Assembly (NCBI GenBank): GCA_019636375.1
Contig: JAHBXS010000001.1
Location: forward strand, 1,302,001-1,366,000
Reading direction: 5' to 3'
Source: Pirellulaceae bacterium
GTDB taxonomy: Bacteria > Planctomycetota > Planctomycetia > Pirellulales > Pirellulaceae
Length of the DNA: 64,000 nucleotides
Part shown: positions 45,937 to 54,071 of the stretch, piece after piece
Position numbering within the stretch: the stretch's first letter is position 1
Layout of the letters: each line of letters begins with the position of its first letter
Made by a program: the position numbers and the translations under genes
Notes under the pieces: model-generated
Told to the model about the DNA's origin: nothing
The model's database searches: none
Seen by the model: the letters and a program-made list of their open reading frames with translations, nothing else

Positions 45937-46320
45937 TCAGGAGATAGTTACAAACAGTCCGGCCAGCATCACAAATGCCAAAAAACTCTCGTCGGTTTTA
46001 TCGTAACGGGTTGCAACGCGTCGGTAGTGTTTCATTCGGTTGAACATCCGTTCGATGATGTTTCTTTTCTTGTAACTCTCTTTGTCATGTCGGCGTTTGC
46101 GAGTTCCTGACCGAGAGGGAATAACTGGTTTAGCCTTTGACTTTCGAATTGCCTGACGAACATCGTCACTGTCGTAGGCTTTGTCCGCAATCACCTCTTC
46201 GGCATTCTGGCCCTTGATCAGTTCCTTGGCTTGGGTCACATCATGCTGCTGACCGGGAGTCAAAATGATTTGTTGCGGCTTGCCTTGCTCATTCACAGAG
46301 GCGTGAATTTTCGTGGTCAA
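45937..46320 (-). CDS. IS5-family transposase, second frame
   Basis: The 127-residue frame begins TTKIHASVNEQGKPQQIIL. It carries the second catalytic Asp in EEVIADKAYDSDDV and the Glu in KKRNIIERMFNRMKHYRRV. It is expected to be made by frameshifting from the first frame; alone it lacks the N-terminal DNA-binding part. Its stop codon lies in the terminal inverted repeat. Confidence 0.85.
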   Translation of the reverse strand: MTTKIHASVNEQGKPQQIILTPGQQHDVTQAKELIKGQNAEEVIADKAYDSDDVRQAIRKSKAKPVIPSRSGTRKRRHDKESYKKRNIIERMFNRMKHYRRVATRYDKTDESFLAFVMLAGLFVTIS

Positions 46321-46694
46321 CCCGCCTCGTGAGCGACCGATAGCTTGTTTTTCTTGCCCCCTTTTGCACCAGCGGCATGCTGGTGAACACGAACAATGGT
46401 ACTATCCAGAATCAGTGACTCAATTTCTTCTTCAACACCAAGTTCTCTGCTGATTTTCTGCCAGACACCATTGACTGCCCAACGTCGAAATCGCTTGAAT
46501 ACCGAATTCCATTTTCCGAATCGCTCCGGTAAGTCGCGCCATGGTGCACCGGACCGGGCAATCCAAACCACAGCATTTACAAACAATCGGTTATTTTGGG
46601 CCGTCCTTCCAGGATCCTGTTTCTTGCCGGGAACTTGGTTCTTGATCTGTTCCCATTGAATATCATTCAGTTCGTACCTTCGTGACATTTTCAT
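46317..46694 (-). CDS. IS5-family transposase, first frame
   Basis: The 125-residue product begins MKMSRRYELNDIQWEQIKN and contains AVVWIARSGAPWRDLPERFG and LILDSTIVRVHQH, where the first catalytic Asp of the DDE triad lies. It ends after GGKKNKLSVAHEAG, at the place where IS427-type elements shift frame. The run GGCAAGAAAAACAAG (minus strand, about 46344-46361) precedes the junction, and a -1 shift there would join it to the second frame, giving one DDE transposase of about 250 residues. Confidence 0.85.
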   Translation of the reverse strand: MKMSRRYELNDIQWEQIKNQVPGKKQDPGRTAQNNRLFVNAVVWIARSGAPWRDLPERFGKWNSVFKRFRRWAVNGVWQKISRELGVEEEIESLILDSTIVRVHQHAAGAKGGKKNKLSVAHEAG

Positions 46695-46940
46695 ACCTCC
46701 ATGTCTAAAACTCTTACCAAATGATACTATTCCTCTTAAAATCTTGAAATCTCAATGTCAACACTACCTAATCACTTTGACAGTTCGTCTTGGTTGAACT
46801 TTTGAACCGAAAGACAATCTCATTGATCCAAGAGGCCATGATCTGCTTGTTTCATTTTCTAAGGCTAAAATCCACTTGAATTCATTCAATGGTTGCCTGC
46901 TCATATCGGCACCGTGTTAACATCAATGTCGGATGACGGC

Positions 46941-47283
46941 TCACACCGTTTGATTTTCGAAGGCTCCCAGATCAGGGCCGCTGCCGACGATGCGGTCGAG
47001 TAAATCAGCGTCCGGAAGCGGCTCGGATGTGTTCCCGTCATCGTCCAAATCGAAGTCGTCAAGAACCAAATTCGCCGGGTTCGCGAGGTTCCGTACCGGA
47101 GAATTGTCTCGGAGGCGGAAATTGCCGCCGTTGTAGTCCACAAACAAGACCTGGAAGTCAGTGTTATTGTTGGCCGCTCCGCCAAATTAGATGTTCCCAT
47201 CACCCGGATTATTGTCGAAAATTTTCTAAGCCGCTGACATCTACACCGAAGTAGCAAGACTCGCGACCACCAACCAGATCCGA
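46941..47283 (-). pseudogene. Remnant of a beta-helix (choice-of-anchor-Q-like) surface protein
   Basis: The last open frame (46941-47147) reads LFVDYNGGNFRLRDNSPVRN, then LDDFDLDDDGNTSEPLP and GPDLGAFENQ. This is the typical end of right-handed beta-helix proteins, where a final repeat is followed by a FDLDGDG segment and DxGAxE. Upstream, the similar stretch NNPGDGNI-FGGAANNNTDFQ is interrupted by an in-frame TAA, and the part before it (CYFGVDVSGLENF) is in another frame. Thus only a decayed C-terminal piece remains. The 170 bases on its right side up to IS5 hold nothing else that I can support. Confidence 0.6.
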
Positions 47284-47352
47284 CTTGTCCCTTGTAGCTT
47301 TTGCAGGTTGGAGCAGAAATGTCCATTTATCGTCGCCGGATCGTATTAATGG

Positions 47353-48189
47353 TCATGAGTGGGGCAAGGTAGCCTTCATGTCTGGAATCCCAGTTAGGAA
47401 AATGGCATCACCCTCGTGATCGTGGTAGCTCGAAAACACGAACTCGTTCCAATAGTTTGGATCCGGGCCGTATTTCAGGAACGTGTGAAGTCCATTCTTA
47501 TCAACGCCAAACCCCAATTGCGACAGCCCTCGTTCAAGAAACCGTAACCAATCGTTTTTGCCAAACTTCAGGATGTACGGTGTCGTAAACGCAATGGAGT
47601 AATTGCCAAGGTCAGGTAGCAACGGCGGCAGTAGACGGACGTACCAGAGTTCGCCTAAACATCCGCAATAGCCAGAGGCGATGTAGCAGATGTATTCCGC
47701 ATCAGTGATTAACTCACGCAAACGGACATGAGACCCCTCCATTCCGATTTGTTCGTAGATGCCCATTCGGGACACTGACAACTTTTTGAGGGCGTCGAAT
47801 TGGTCAGAAGTCATCCCTACCAAATCGTGCGAATCGATGAGGCACGAAGCGAGCGTGTCGGTGCCATCGAATCGTAGATCGTAAAAAGCCCACGTTGTGA
47901 AGAAGCTGGTCGTCAGCGGACTAATGGGGGGTGCCGATGGCTGATACTCGTCCTCCGCCTTAACGATGAAATTCACGAACTTCTTCATTTCTGGCAGTTG
48001 CGACACCCCCTCCGAAAAAATCGACGTCAAGTTTTGGACGATGGCATAAGCAGCATAAACCGAATCCATTCCTTCCTCAATCCACTCTTCGAATTTGTTC
48101 AAGTCGATCCAATCTTGCATATCCCCGTTCGGGATATTTGCCACTCTTCCCTTTTTCAACTTGGAGCGTAGTTTCTTGCTGGTGCTCAA
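47353..48189 (-). CDS. Protein of unknown function
   Basis: The 278-residue protein starts with a basic segment (MSTSKKLRSKLKKGR) and has WIDLNKFEEWIEEGMDSVYA, YDLRFDGTDTLASCLIDSHD, and a cysteine-rich stretch (CYIASGYCGCLGELWYVRLL). I recognise no domain. It has no signal peptide or membrane helix and no clear Shine-Dalgarno sequence. It is surrounded by gene fragments, so it may be a recent arrival. The predicted mixture of helix and strand looks like a real protein. Confidence 0.55.
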   Translation of the reverse strand: MSTSKKLRSKLKKGRVANIPNGDMQDWIDLNKFEEWIEEGMDSVYAAYAIVQNLTSIFSEGVSQLPEMKKFVNFIVKAEDEYQPSAPPISPLTTSFFTTWAFYDLRFDGTDTLASCLIDSHDLVGMTSDQFDALKKLSVSRMGIYEQIGMEGSHVRLRELITDAEYICYIASGYCGCLGELWYVRLLPPLLPDLGNYSIAFTTPYILKFGKNDWLRFLERGLSQLGFGVDKNGLHTFLKYGPDPNYWNEFVFSSYHDHEGDAIFLTGIPDMKATLPHS

Positions 48190-48375
48190 AATGGATTCCG
48201 TTCAGGTTTTGCAGATGGTTGAATCCACTGATCTTAACATCGAAACATCTCGTTTTGTGCGGGCATTTGGTGTTCGTTTGAAATCACCGAATTTTCGTTC
48301 AAACAAGCCGTATGATGTTACCCTCCAATAGCAATCCTTATTTACCTATTACCGATAGAAGTACAATCACAATAG

Positions 48376-48543
48376 TTGGCGCAAAAATTTTTCTTCGAAA
48401 ACGAAAACCTTTTAGATAATTGGATATTGGATTCGGACTCTGCGGCAAATTATTTCGCGATCCCTGAACCGGCTACGCCACTGACTCTTCTCGGACTTTT
48501 TGGCCTGACGATGTTCCGCGCGCGTCAAAGAAAAAACATCTAG
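48376..48543 (+). pseudogene. Orphan PEP-CTERM tail
   Basis: An open frame without a start codon reads WILDSDSAANYFAIPEPATP and then LTLLGLFGLTMFRARQRKN before a TAG at 48541. PEP, a hydrophobic helix and a basic tail are the PEP-CTERM sorting signal. The secreted body of the protein is missing, so this is the last piece of a deleted gene. The 450 bases from 48190 to 48646 hold nothing else that I can support. Confidence 0.6.
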
Positions 48544-48646
48544 GGCAAAAGCTCGCACCGTTCACGGACGTTTTCATGCCCAGCATTCCTTTTCATTCGG
48601 TGTGGATGCAGGGCAAGGCCGGGCATGTTTACGTTTTTAGTGAAGT

Positions 48647-49903
48647 CTAATCCTCGTTGTCGATGAGGCCCTCGGGATGGCCCCCTTTTTTCGGTCGGTT
48701 TTGGGGGCGTCCTGATGGAGGAGCTTGACCAGGACGAGACTTGAATCCTGTAGGGCGACCTCCCTTTGTGGAACGAGGTCCCTTGGAGTGCCCCAAACCT
48801 GCGGGGCGGCCTCCTCTCGCAGGGCGTTTTCCACTGACACCAGCTCCACCGCCGGATTTGCGGTTGCTGCCAGAACCACGACCGGTGCCGGTCGATCGAC
48901 GATCACTTGAGTCTCTACGACTTCCTTCAGTGCGAGATCCGCGCGAAAGGCGATCAGATGACGTTGAGCGTTTGCCCTTCGTAGAACGACCTCCAGCAGC
49001 AGAGGCCCTCTTGGCTGAGTTACGATTCCCGCTTACTGCGCGGCCTGATTTTGGTGAACCCGTACTCGAACGCCCTCCCGGCCGAGCACCTTTGCTTGAG
49101 CGATCTCGGGTTCCAGCAGTTTTTCCCTTGAGTTCGCGATTAACCGACTTGTCGGGTTGCCAAGTCTGCAAGGCTCGAACTTCTTCTTGCGTCAGCTTGC
49201 GGTGTTCGCCAACTCCCATCAGGCCAAGTTTCAACGGTCCGATCGCAATCCGCTGCAACCGCGTGACCTTGTGGCCGACACGTGCCAGCAGACGACGAAT
49301 CTCGCGGTTCCTGCCTTCGGCCAACACGATTTCCAGAACCGCGCCGATTTTGTTTCGCTTGACGAGTTTGACTCTTTTCGCCTTGGCTTTACCTTCCGCT
49401 AAATAGACGCCTCGTTCGAGTTGAGACAATTGCTCAGGTGTCGGCACGCCAACCGTTTGCACCAAATAAGTTTTTTCGATTCCGAATTTTGGATGAGTCA
49501 ATCGATTCGCAAGGTCGCCGTCGTTGGTAACTAGGATTAACCCCTCGCTGGATTGGTCGAGACGCCCGACGTTGTAAACTCGATAGTCGGTTTTGATCAA
49601 ATCGATCACTCGGGTACGACCGTCAGGGTCTGCGTTTGTCGATAAAACTCCGGGTGGTTTATTGACGGCGTAGTATTGCAACCGCGACAGCTTAAGGCGT
49701 TCACCGTCCACGAGGACCTTCTGCGATTCTAAATCGACTTTGGTCCCGAGCGTCGTCACGACGTTTCCGTCAACTTCAACGCGACCTTCGAGGATCAATT
49801 CCTCGCATTCGCGGCGACTTCCCAGACCGGCCATCGCCAAGGCTCGCTGAAGGCGAACGACACGTCCTCCTTCTTCTAAATGTTCGGCGGATGATTCTGT
49901 CAT
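48647..49903 (-). CDS. rluB: RluB-type 23S rRNA pseudouridine synthase with long basic tail
   Basis: The 418-residue protein has an N-terminal S4 domain (LQRALAMAGLGSRRECEELI, about 17-60). The pseudouridine synthase domain follows with YAVNKPPGVLST, the catalytic Asp116 in VGRLDQSSEGLILVTNDGDL, and EGRNREIRRLLARVGHKVTR. This fits the RsuA/RluB/RluE group, which makes pseudouridine in rRNA. After about residue 255 comes a 160-residue low-complexity tail of Arg, Gly, Ser and Lys (for example GGRSTKGKRSTSSDRLSRGS), probably an RNA-binding extension. RluB and RluE are hard to separate by sequence; the symbol is provisional. Confidence 0.85.
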   Translation of the reverse strand: MTESSAEHLEEGGRVVRLQRALAMAGLGSRRECEELILEGRVEVDGNVVTTLGTKVDLESQKVLVDGERLKLSRLQYYAVNKPPGVLSTNADPDGRTRVIDLIKTDYRVYNVGRLDQSSEGLILVTNDGDLANRLTHPKFGIEKTYLVQTVGVPTPEQLSQLERGVYLAEGKAKAKRVKLVKRNKIGAVLEIVLAEGRNREIRRLLARVGHKVTRLQRIAIGPLKLGLMGVGEHRKLTQEEVRALQTWQPDKSVNRELKGKTAGTRDRSSKGARPGGRSSTGSPKSGRAVSGNRNSAKRASAAGGRSTKGKRSTSSDRLSRGSRTEGSRRDSSDRRSTGTGRGSGSNRKSGGGAGVSGKRPARGGRPAGLGHSKGPRSTKGGRPTGFKSRPGQAPPSGRPQNRPKKGGHPEGLIDNED

Positions 49904-49939
49904 GTTTATTTACTTTCGAAAAAAGGCTGACGCTAGCTT

Positions 49940-51685
49940 GAGCCTATCCCCAAAGGGGTCAGCCCCTTTGGAAGCTAAGCGAAATTTAACGTTGTTTTGT
50001 TGCCAAGCCGGAGAGGGTCTGACCCGAATGGCACTGTCGGGTTTTAAGTTGTCTTATGTACACGTTTTTCGCAATTCATTACGCAATACCTGCCTGTGTT
50101 TCTGCATAAGTTTATAGCCGTGTCGCCTTCGTTTCAATACACGTGGCTCTAGCCTGCCTGGGCGATTGGCGACCTCGCAGGCCGCGATCTGTTTGAGCAT
50201 CAGCCTCAAGTAGCCATCGAGTCGCGCAGGATCAATGATCGCGAGAGACAATTGCATCCACGATGCCAGCACGTATTGGCAGGTGCTGGTAAAACTTATT
50301 TGGCGCGGCTGTTTGTGGTGGAGCAGAGCAGCTCCAGCAGCAGTTGTGCGAATGAGGTTGTAGCCGAGAATCGTCGTCCAGACTTCTCGATAGATCATTT
50401 CAGGTTTTTTGCAGCGAACATGAGCCAGATTCAGATTGGACTTGATGCTACGGATGTCCAATTCCGAATTCCAGCGAAATCCATACAATTCGGCAATGTC
50501 TTCGACGGTATGCTGCTCGGGATTCGTCAGTGTTGTGATGATTTCGATGGTTTGTGTACGACGACCAGGCTCGACAATCTGAAAACGCAACTCGCGCAAA
50601 GTCAGTGTTTCCGGAATCATTGCATACGTTGCCTCGTCCATCCAACTGGGCTTTTCTGGTCGAGTCCACACGATGAGGTGGTCGTTCTTGCCGAGTCTCT
50701 TGCCACGTCGGAAATCGGTCTTATGACGCCGGTGATGCTTGCGGGCACAGGTCTGGATTCCTTGACAATGCAGCAACGCGATCATCATAAACGAACAATA
50801 GTACCGGTCCATCACGGCAATATCTCCTTCTGCAAACGAATCAAGAATCTTCCTCAGTAAGGCAGATTCGCCTGTTTCTTTGCCTTGGTACGGCCCGAAT
50901 TCCATGTCCATTACTGTGGCAGTTGCCAATGAGATAATGGCTACGGCGCGAGCAATGGGCAAACCGACTCCGGGTGTTTGTGATTTTGGATGGGGGTACA
51001 TGGCTTGGTTCTCCGGTGTATCAGGCATCGTGAAGGTAAAGCCATCGACGAGTTTGGCGTGATGGACTCCTTTCCACAGCCAAGACGGCTCAGCCGCTTG
51101 TTCCAGCTCTTCGGCTATTTCGCCGCTGAGGTCACGTAATGCCGCGCCTGATAGTTTAGCGCGAGCTTTGCAGTAATCGCCGGTGTCTTCCGTCGGTACG
51201 TCTAGCCCTTGTAGCTCACAGTAGCTGACGACGCGTGCCACCGCTGATTGGCACGAAGCCTCCTTGCCATCTCTTAGGACTTGCGAGAGAAAGGCCCAAA
51301 CCACAATGGCTGTCGAGTAAATGCCATGCAGGCCAAACAACGCTCTGTGTTTTCGGAAGACTCGTTCGATACGCTCAGCCGAGAGAATCTCGGCAAAGGG
51401 TAGGCCCTTACCCGATAGAAATACATCCACAACTTTTTGATAATTGCGACTGTCCTGAGGCGGAAATTTTGGTATATCTCCAGACATGAAAAACCCTCCT
51501 TGGCTTTTTCACTGCCCAGTGAACCAAGGAGGGCTTCATTTTAATACCAAGGTCGGCTCAATTTCGCAAGATCGCCTTGGCTGGAGCAGATTTTAAAAAA
51601 TTGTCCGCTTCAGTCCTAGATCAATCTGCGCGCATTCATCAACCCGACAGTGCCATTCGGGTCTGACCCCTTTTGGGATAGGCTC
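49940..51685 (-). mobile_element. IS4-family element with nested inverted repeats
   Basis: An inner pair of 30-base inverted repeats (50014-50043 and 51641-51670, 28 matching) flanks the transposase. An outer pair of 23 bases begins GAGCCTATCCC (49940-49962 and 51663-51685, 22 matching). On the right the two pairs overlap; on the left they are separated by about 51 bases containing AGCTAAGCGAAATTTAACG. The right end stops one base before the adenosine-kinase stop codon. No clear target duplication is seen. Confidence 0.75.
50054..51487 (-). CDS. IS4-family transposase
   Basis: The 477-residue protein is uninterrupted. It has ALFGLHGIYSTAIVVWAFLS near the start, the first catalytic Asp in KLVDGFTFTMPDTPEN, the second in GDIAVMDRYYCSFMM, and the Glu in the family signature Y-(2)-R-(3)-E-(6)-K (YGFRWNSELDIRSIK). 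These are the marks of the IS4 family. The frame is complete and the transposase is probably active or recently so. Confidence 0.92.
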   Translation of the reverse strand: MSGDIPKFPPQDSRNYQKVVDVFLSGKGLPFAEILSAERIERVFRKHRALFGLHGIYSTAIVVWAFLSQVLRDGKEASCQSAVARVVSYCELQGLDVPTEDTGDYCKARAKLSGAALRDLSGEIAEELEQAAEPSWLWKGVHHAKLVDGFTFTMPDTPENQAMYPHPKSQTPGVGLPIARAVAIISLATATVMDMEFGPYQGKETGESALLRKILDSFAEGDIAVMDRYYCSFMMIALLHCQGIQTCARKHHRRHKTDFRRGKRLGKNDHLIVWTRPEKPSWMDEATYAMIPETLTLRELRFQIVEPGRRTQTIEIITTLTNPEQHTVEDIAELYGFRWNSELDIRSIKSNLNLAHVRCKKPEMIYREVWTTILGYNLIRTTAAGAALLHHKQPRQISFTSTCQYVLASWMQLSLAIIDPARLDGYLRLMLKQIAACEVANRPGRLEPRVLKRRRHGYKLMQKHRQVLRNELRKTCT

Positions 51686-51686
51686 G

Positions 51687-52691
51687 TTAATTGATGATTG
51701 ATTTGAGGTGCGAGCGAAGGTCCTGAGCAAGTCGCGGCCCGTTGATTTCAACGACCCGAGATGCGATATAGTTCCCCCAACGGGCAGATTGTTGTGGGGT
51801 CATCCCGTTGGTCAGACCAAACAGAACTCCACCGGCAAAGGCGTCCCCAGCCCCTACCGTATCGATGGCCTTGATCGGAAAGCCAGGAATGTGCGTCACC
51901 GTTCCCTTGTCGGATACGTAGCAGCCATTCTCGCTGTTGGTGATAAACGCCAAATCAACCAGTTGACTGATCTCGGCAATACAAGCCTGCAAGTCGTCGG
52001 TTCCGCAGAACTGTCGCGATTCGACGGCGTTGCAAAAGATGATATCGCAATACTCAGAGGCGATCTTGCGGAAATCATCTGCAAACCGATCGATCAAAAA
52101 CCCATCAGAAAATGTAAACGCTGCTGGAACTTTGTGGCGTTTCGCCAATTCGAATGTTTCGACGCAACTTGCCCGAGGAGCTTCGGCGTCCCACAAATAC
52201 CCCTCGATGTAGGCGATTTTACTTTGAGCGATCCGATCCCCGTCAATGTCTGTCGGGGAGAGCGAAGTCGAAATTCCCAGATGCGTACACATCGTTCGTT
52301 CGGCGTCGGGAGTCGTCAACACGACACAAGTTCCTGTGGGCAAGTTCGCTTCGGCAGCCATTTCGACTTCGAAAGCAATTCCGGCAGCTCGCATGTCGGC
52401 TTGGTAAAATTCACCGTGCGTGTCGTGACTGACCTTTCCGGAATAAATCCCCGTCCCGCCACTTTGGGCAACGGCCACCATGGTGTTGGCGGCTGAGCCT
52501 CCAGAAGCAAGCTTGAGCAAATGCTGTCCCCGTTCGAGCCGCACCAGCACCTCGGCCTGCTGCGGAGAGTCCATCAGAGTCATCGACCCGCGATTGACTT
52601 GTAAATCACTGACGAACTGATCATCGACCAAAGCCAGGATATCAACAATAGCGTTTCCAACGCCAAACACATCGTAAATTTTTTCGGTCAT
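51687..52691 (-). CDS. PfkB-family sugar/nucleoside kinase, adenosine-kinase-like
   Basis: The 334-residue protein begins YDVFGVGNAIVDILALVDDQ, has LKLASGGSAANTMVAVAQSG and SHDTHGEFYQADMRAAGIAF, and the anion hole with catalytic Asp in IDTVGAGDAFAGGVLFGL (about 277 on). The pattern, length and the N-terminal part agree with the adenosine-kinase branch of PfkB kinases, which phosphorylates adenosine or a similar ribonucleoside with ATP. Ribokinase-type activity cannot be excluded. The gene's 3' end abuts the IS4 element, and a palindromic repeat lies 79 bases upstream of its start. Confidence 0.82.
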   Translation of the reverse strand: MTEKIYDVFGVGNAIVDILALVDDQFVSDLQVNRGSMTLMDSPQQAEVLVRLERGQHLLKLASGGSAANTMVAVAQSGGTGIYSGKVSHDTHGEFYQADMRAAGIAFEVEMAAEANLPTGTCVVLTTPDAERTMCTHLGISTSLSPTDIDGDRIAQSKIAYIEGYLWDAEAPRASCVETFELAKRHKVPAAFTFSDGFLIDRFADDFRKIASEYCDIIFCNAVESRQFCGTDDLQACIAEISQLVDLAFITNSENGCYVSDKGTVTHIPGFPIKAIDTVGAGDAFAGGVLFGLTNGMTPQQSARWGNYIASRVVEINGPRLAQDLRSHLKSIIN

Positions 52692-52769
52692 GTCGTCCTA
52701 AATTTTTCCAAAATTTTCGTTGCCGCGTTTTTTCGCCATCCGAAGGGAGTCCGCGTTTAGGTTTACTGC

Positions 52770-52900
52770 ATAGCCTTTGTCAAGGCTCCATTTTGGGGGT
52801 AGCGGAACTCGTCAAGAGTTTCGAATATTGCGTAAAATTACGAAAGTCTTGACGCCTTCCGCTACAGTAAACCGGCATTTTACGCTTTGACAAAGCCTAG
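52770..52900. repeat. Palindromic intergenic repeat, copy 4
   Basis: The left arm is ATAGCCTTTGTCAAGGC (52770) and the right arm ends TTTGACAAAGCCTAG (52900). The inner arms are GTAGCGGAACTCGTCAAGAG and CTTGACGCCTTCCGCTAC. It shares the GTCAAAGC-TAAAATGC part with the copy at 22912, and the CTAGGCTTTG ends with the copy at 10702. The 400-base gap 52692-53091 holds this element and no gene. Confidence 0.8.
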
Positions 52901-53091
52901 ACAGATTTGGTCTTCGTCGATTATTGTCTATAGCGTTAATTCTGCAAGGTCCCGGATTTAGGTAAACTTCTGGCGAGTTTGGACTTGCTTTCGAAGAATC
53001 TCCGCCGATTCGAACGGAGTCCACGATCTACTTGTCAATTGTCAAACTAAAGTTCCTTCTAAATTTCCTTTAACGCCAAAAACAACTCTTT

Positions 53092-53670
53092 ATGGGAACC
53101 ATTCGCACCTTCATAGCCATCGATATCGCTCCCGTGATCAAGGCGGTGGCGACAAAACAAATCCGCGAGTTGCAGCGATTTGTCTCGGACTACCGCTGGG
53201 TTGATGTGCCACACATGCATATCACGCTGAAGTTCTTGGGGAACGTATTGGACCGAGAGATTCCAGATTTGTGCCGAACGGTTGAAGAAGCCGTGCGGGA
53301 ATCCCCGATTTTTGTTGTTGGATTTTGTGGATTGGGTGCGTTTCCCGCTCCCGACCGTCCGCGCGTGCTGTGGATGGGGATCGACGATCCGGAAGGAGAA
53401 TTCGCGCGGTTGAGTCGGCGATTGGACGTGGCCTTGGCGGCCCTGGGATTCCAGCCGGAAAAACGGGACTTTAAGGCCCACTTGACCCTAGGCCGTTGCC
53501 AAACCGTCCCCCGCCGAAGTCGGGCGTTAGAGGAATACTTCGCAAAGAACCAAGATGTCGAATTCGGACACATGGAGGTTGATCAAGTGATCGTCTATTC
53601 GAGCTTTTTAGAGCGGGGTGGCCCGACTTACACGCCGATGGACACGATTGACTTGGGTTCGCAGCGGTAA
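53092..53670 (+). CDS. thpR: RNA 2',3'-cyclic phosphodiesterase (2H family)
   Basis: The 192-residue protein begins MGTIRTFIAIDIAP, the common start of the family, and has the two H-x-T/S-x motifs of the 2H superfamily: HITLKFLG (about 43-50) and HLTLGR (about 130-135). These histidines open 2',3'-cyclic phosphate ends of RNA to 2'-phosphates. The length is typical. It has no obvious Shine-Dalgarno sequence. The next gene downstream is recA after a 401-base gap, so the two are probably independent. Confidence 0.92.
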   Translation: MGTIRTFIAIDIAPVIKAVATKQIRELQRFVSDYRWVDVPHMHITLKFLGNVLDREIPDLCRTVEEAVRESPIFVVGFCGLGAFPAPDRPRVLWMGIDDPEGEFARLSRRLDVALAALGFQPEKRDFKAHLTLGRCQTVPRRSRALEEYFAKNQDVEFGHMEVDQVIVYSSFLERGGPTYTPMDTIDLGSQR

Positions 53671-54071
53671 GTTGCTCTGGAAAAAGCTGTTTCGGCCGCC
53701 GATTGCCACCGTTTTGCGGAATAAAATCGGGGATTTGAAAAAAAATTTTTGCGGTCAAAATCGTCAGAAAAAGCTTATTTTTCTCGCATTTTTGCCGTAT
53801 GGCAATCTAACCGCCCCCACAAATCTCTCATTTTTCTTGAACCTCGGACCAAACGTGTCACAAGAACCGCGAAGAATCTTATCAGCAGGCTCTTGAAAAC
53901 GGATTGACCGGGCTCTGGGTTACAGAGCTACCCCTTGAGGGTGTATCATAACAGTCAACAACGACGGGTCATCCACCAAAGAGCTTGCGAAATTTTCTGC
54001 CATCGGGAACGCAACTGATTTGCCCCTCCCATTGGTTTTGATTTCCAAAAAACTTGTGTGGAGTCTCCGTT
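53671..54071. other. Gap upstream of recA, no supported gene
   Basis: This A/T-rich stretch should contain the recA promoter. I find no obvious LexA-type palindrome of the forms known from proteobacteria or Gram-positive bacteria, and no open frame with a recognisable product. There is a TTGACC at about 53906 but no convincing -10 partner. Confidence 0.4.

Larger units (their letters stand above)
45921..46770 (-). mobile_element. IS5-family element (IS427-like), probably intact
   Basis: Perfect 15-base inverted repeats, GGTAGTGTTGACATT (45923-45937) and its complement (46754-46768), are flanked by a duplicated TA. The element of about 846 bases has two overlapping transposase frames on the minus strand, the organisation of IS427-group elements. 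Both frames are open and no internal stop is seen. Confidence 0.88.

Noticed and set aside
48741..49406. 221-residue plus-strand frame over the RluB-type gene
   Set aside because: It arises from the Arg/Gly/Ser-rich tail read backwards, giving Pro/Arg-rich text; the synthase on the minus strand is certain.
53671..54071. LexA-type SOS box upstream of recA
   Set aside because: No palindrome of the common proteobacterial or Gram-positive form was seen; planctomycete LexA motifs are not known to me well enough to call one.
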